Source: Trachythela sp. YZ-2020
Taxonomy: Eukaryota > Cnidaria > Anthozoa > Malacalcyonacea > Clavulariidae
Length of the DNA: 64,000 bases
Direction of reading: 5' to 3'
Assembly: GCA_016169945.1 (NCBI GenBank)
Contig: JADLSH010000363.1
Location: forward strand, 248,001 to 312,000
The notes under the pieces: model-generated
The model's input: the letters and a program-made list of their open reading frames with translations, nothing else
What the model was told of the DNA's origin: nothing
Databases searched by the model: none
Shown: positions 63,834-64,000 of the stretch, piece by piece
Layout of the letters: each line of letters opens with the position of its first letter
Numbering within the stretch: the first letter of the stretch is position 1
Made by a program: the position numbers and the translations under genes

Positions 63834-64000
63834 GGGACGCCGAGAGAATTAGCGGGGCCCGGGCAAAAGTTTCTCTGGGGACCCCTATGACGTCATATTT
63901 TCAAACAGCAGAAAGACTAAAACTGTGCTAAGTCATATAAGGGGCCCCAACTAGAATGCAAGTAGAACTAAGTTAAAAAGGGGCCCCCCAATTTCAAAAT
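63834..64000. mobile_element. Start of a hAT-like element, cut by window end
   Basis: Begins CAGGGACGCCGAGAG, followed by GGGGCCC-rich sequence like the element at 51004-51656. No right end in the window. Confidence 0.5.

Noticed and set aside
1..64000. CRISPR array, bacterial operons or prophage
   Set aside because: Repeats are not regularly spaced with unique spacers, genes have spliceosomal introns, and no Shine-Dalgarno-led gene strings occur.

Overview
This window looks like nuclear DNA of an intron-rich, AT-rich invertebrate animal, probably a cnidarian. The grounds are GT-AG multi-exon genes for a collagen, a matrix metalloproteinase and a USP9X/FAF-type deubiquitinase, CR1/L2-type LINEs, a tRNA-headed SINE, and many short inverted-repeat transposons. 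The phylum is an inference; nothing here fixes the species.

Layout. (1) 1-2565: a damaged LINE ending in a (CTAT)n tail, inserted into an array of GGTAGCCAGG-type repeats. (2) 2566-34620: a giant inverted duplication. Its arms (about 3.84-16.386 kb and 19.325-31.98 kb) surround a 2.94 kb spacer. Each arm carries, from inside out, a LINE, the 3' exons of a collagen gene with a LamG-like domain, an ATG/CAT microsatellite tract, a superfamily-3 (E1/NS1-like) helicase gene, and GTAGCC arrays. Beyond the right arm the arrays also enclose a broken C2H2-plus-tyrosine-recombinase gene. The spacer keeps a further collagen exon in the orientation of the right arm. (3) 34.7-36.0 kb: a GGAAC/GTTCC-rich stretch containing a hAT-like element. 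(4) 36.0-56.8 kb: a tandem duplication of a secreted matrix metalloproteinase (short pro-region, furin site, catalytic domain, hemopexin-like exons). Copy 1 keeps the zinc motif. Copy 2 has a continuous 478-codon frame but has lost the catalytic Glu and the second zinc His. Between and inside the copies lie LINE relics, nested DNA transposons and a Mutator-like element with TIRs of about 500 bp. (5) 56.8-63.7 kb: the 3' end of a USP9X-like gene on the minus strand, eleven exons traced with splice phases, its introns full of repeats.

How the parts relate. Comparing the two metalloproteinase copies gives empty sites that date several transposon insertions. Comparing the palindrome arms shows near-identity broken by small indels and a few strongly altered patches, so it is either a young inverted duplication or an assembly join, and this must be settled first. 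The best candidate for an undescribed system is the association of an SF3 helicase, a zinc-finger tyrosine recombinase and origin-like palindromic GTAGCC arrays. Coordinates of splice sites were read by eye; no alignment or database search was run.
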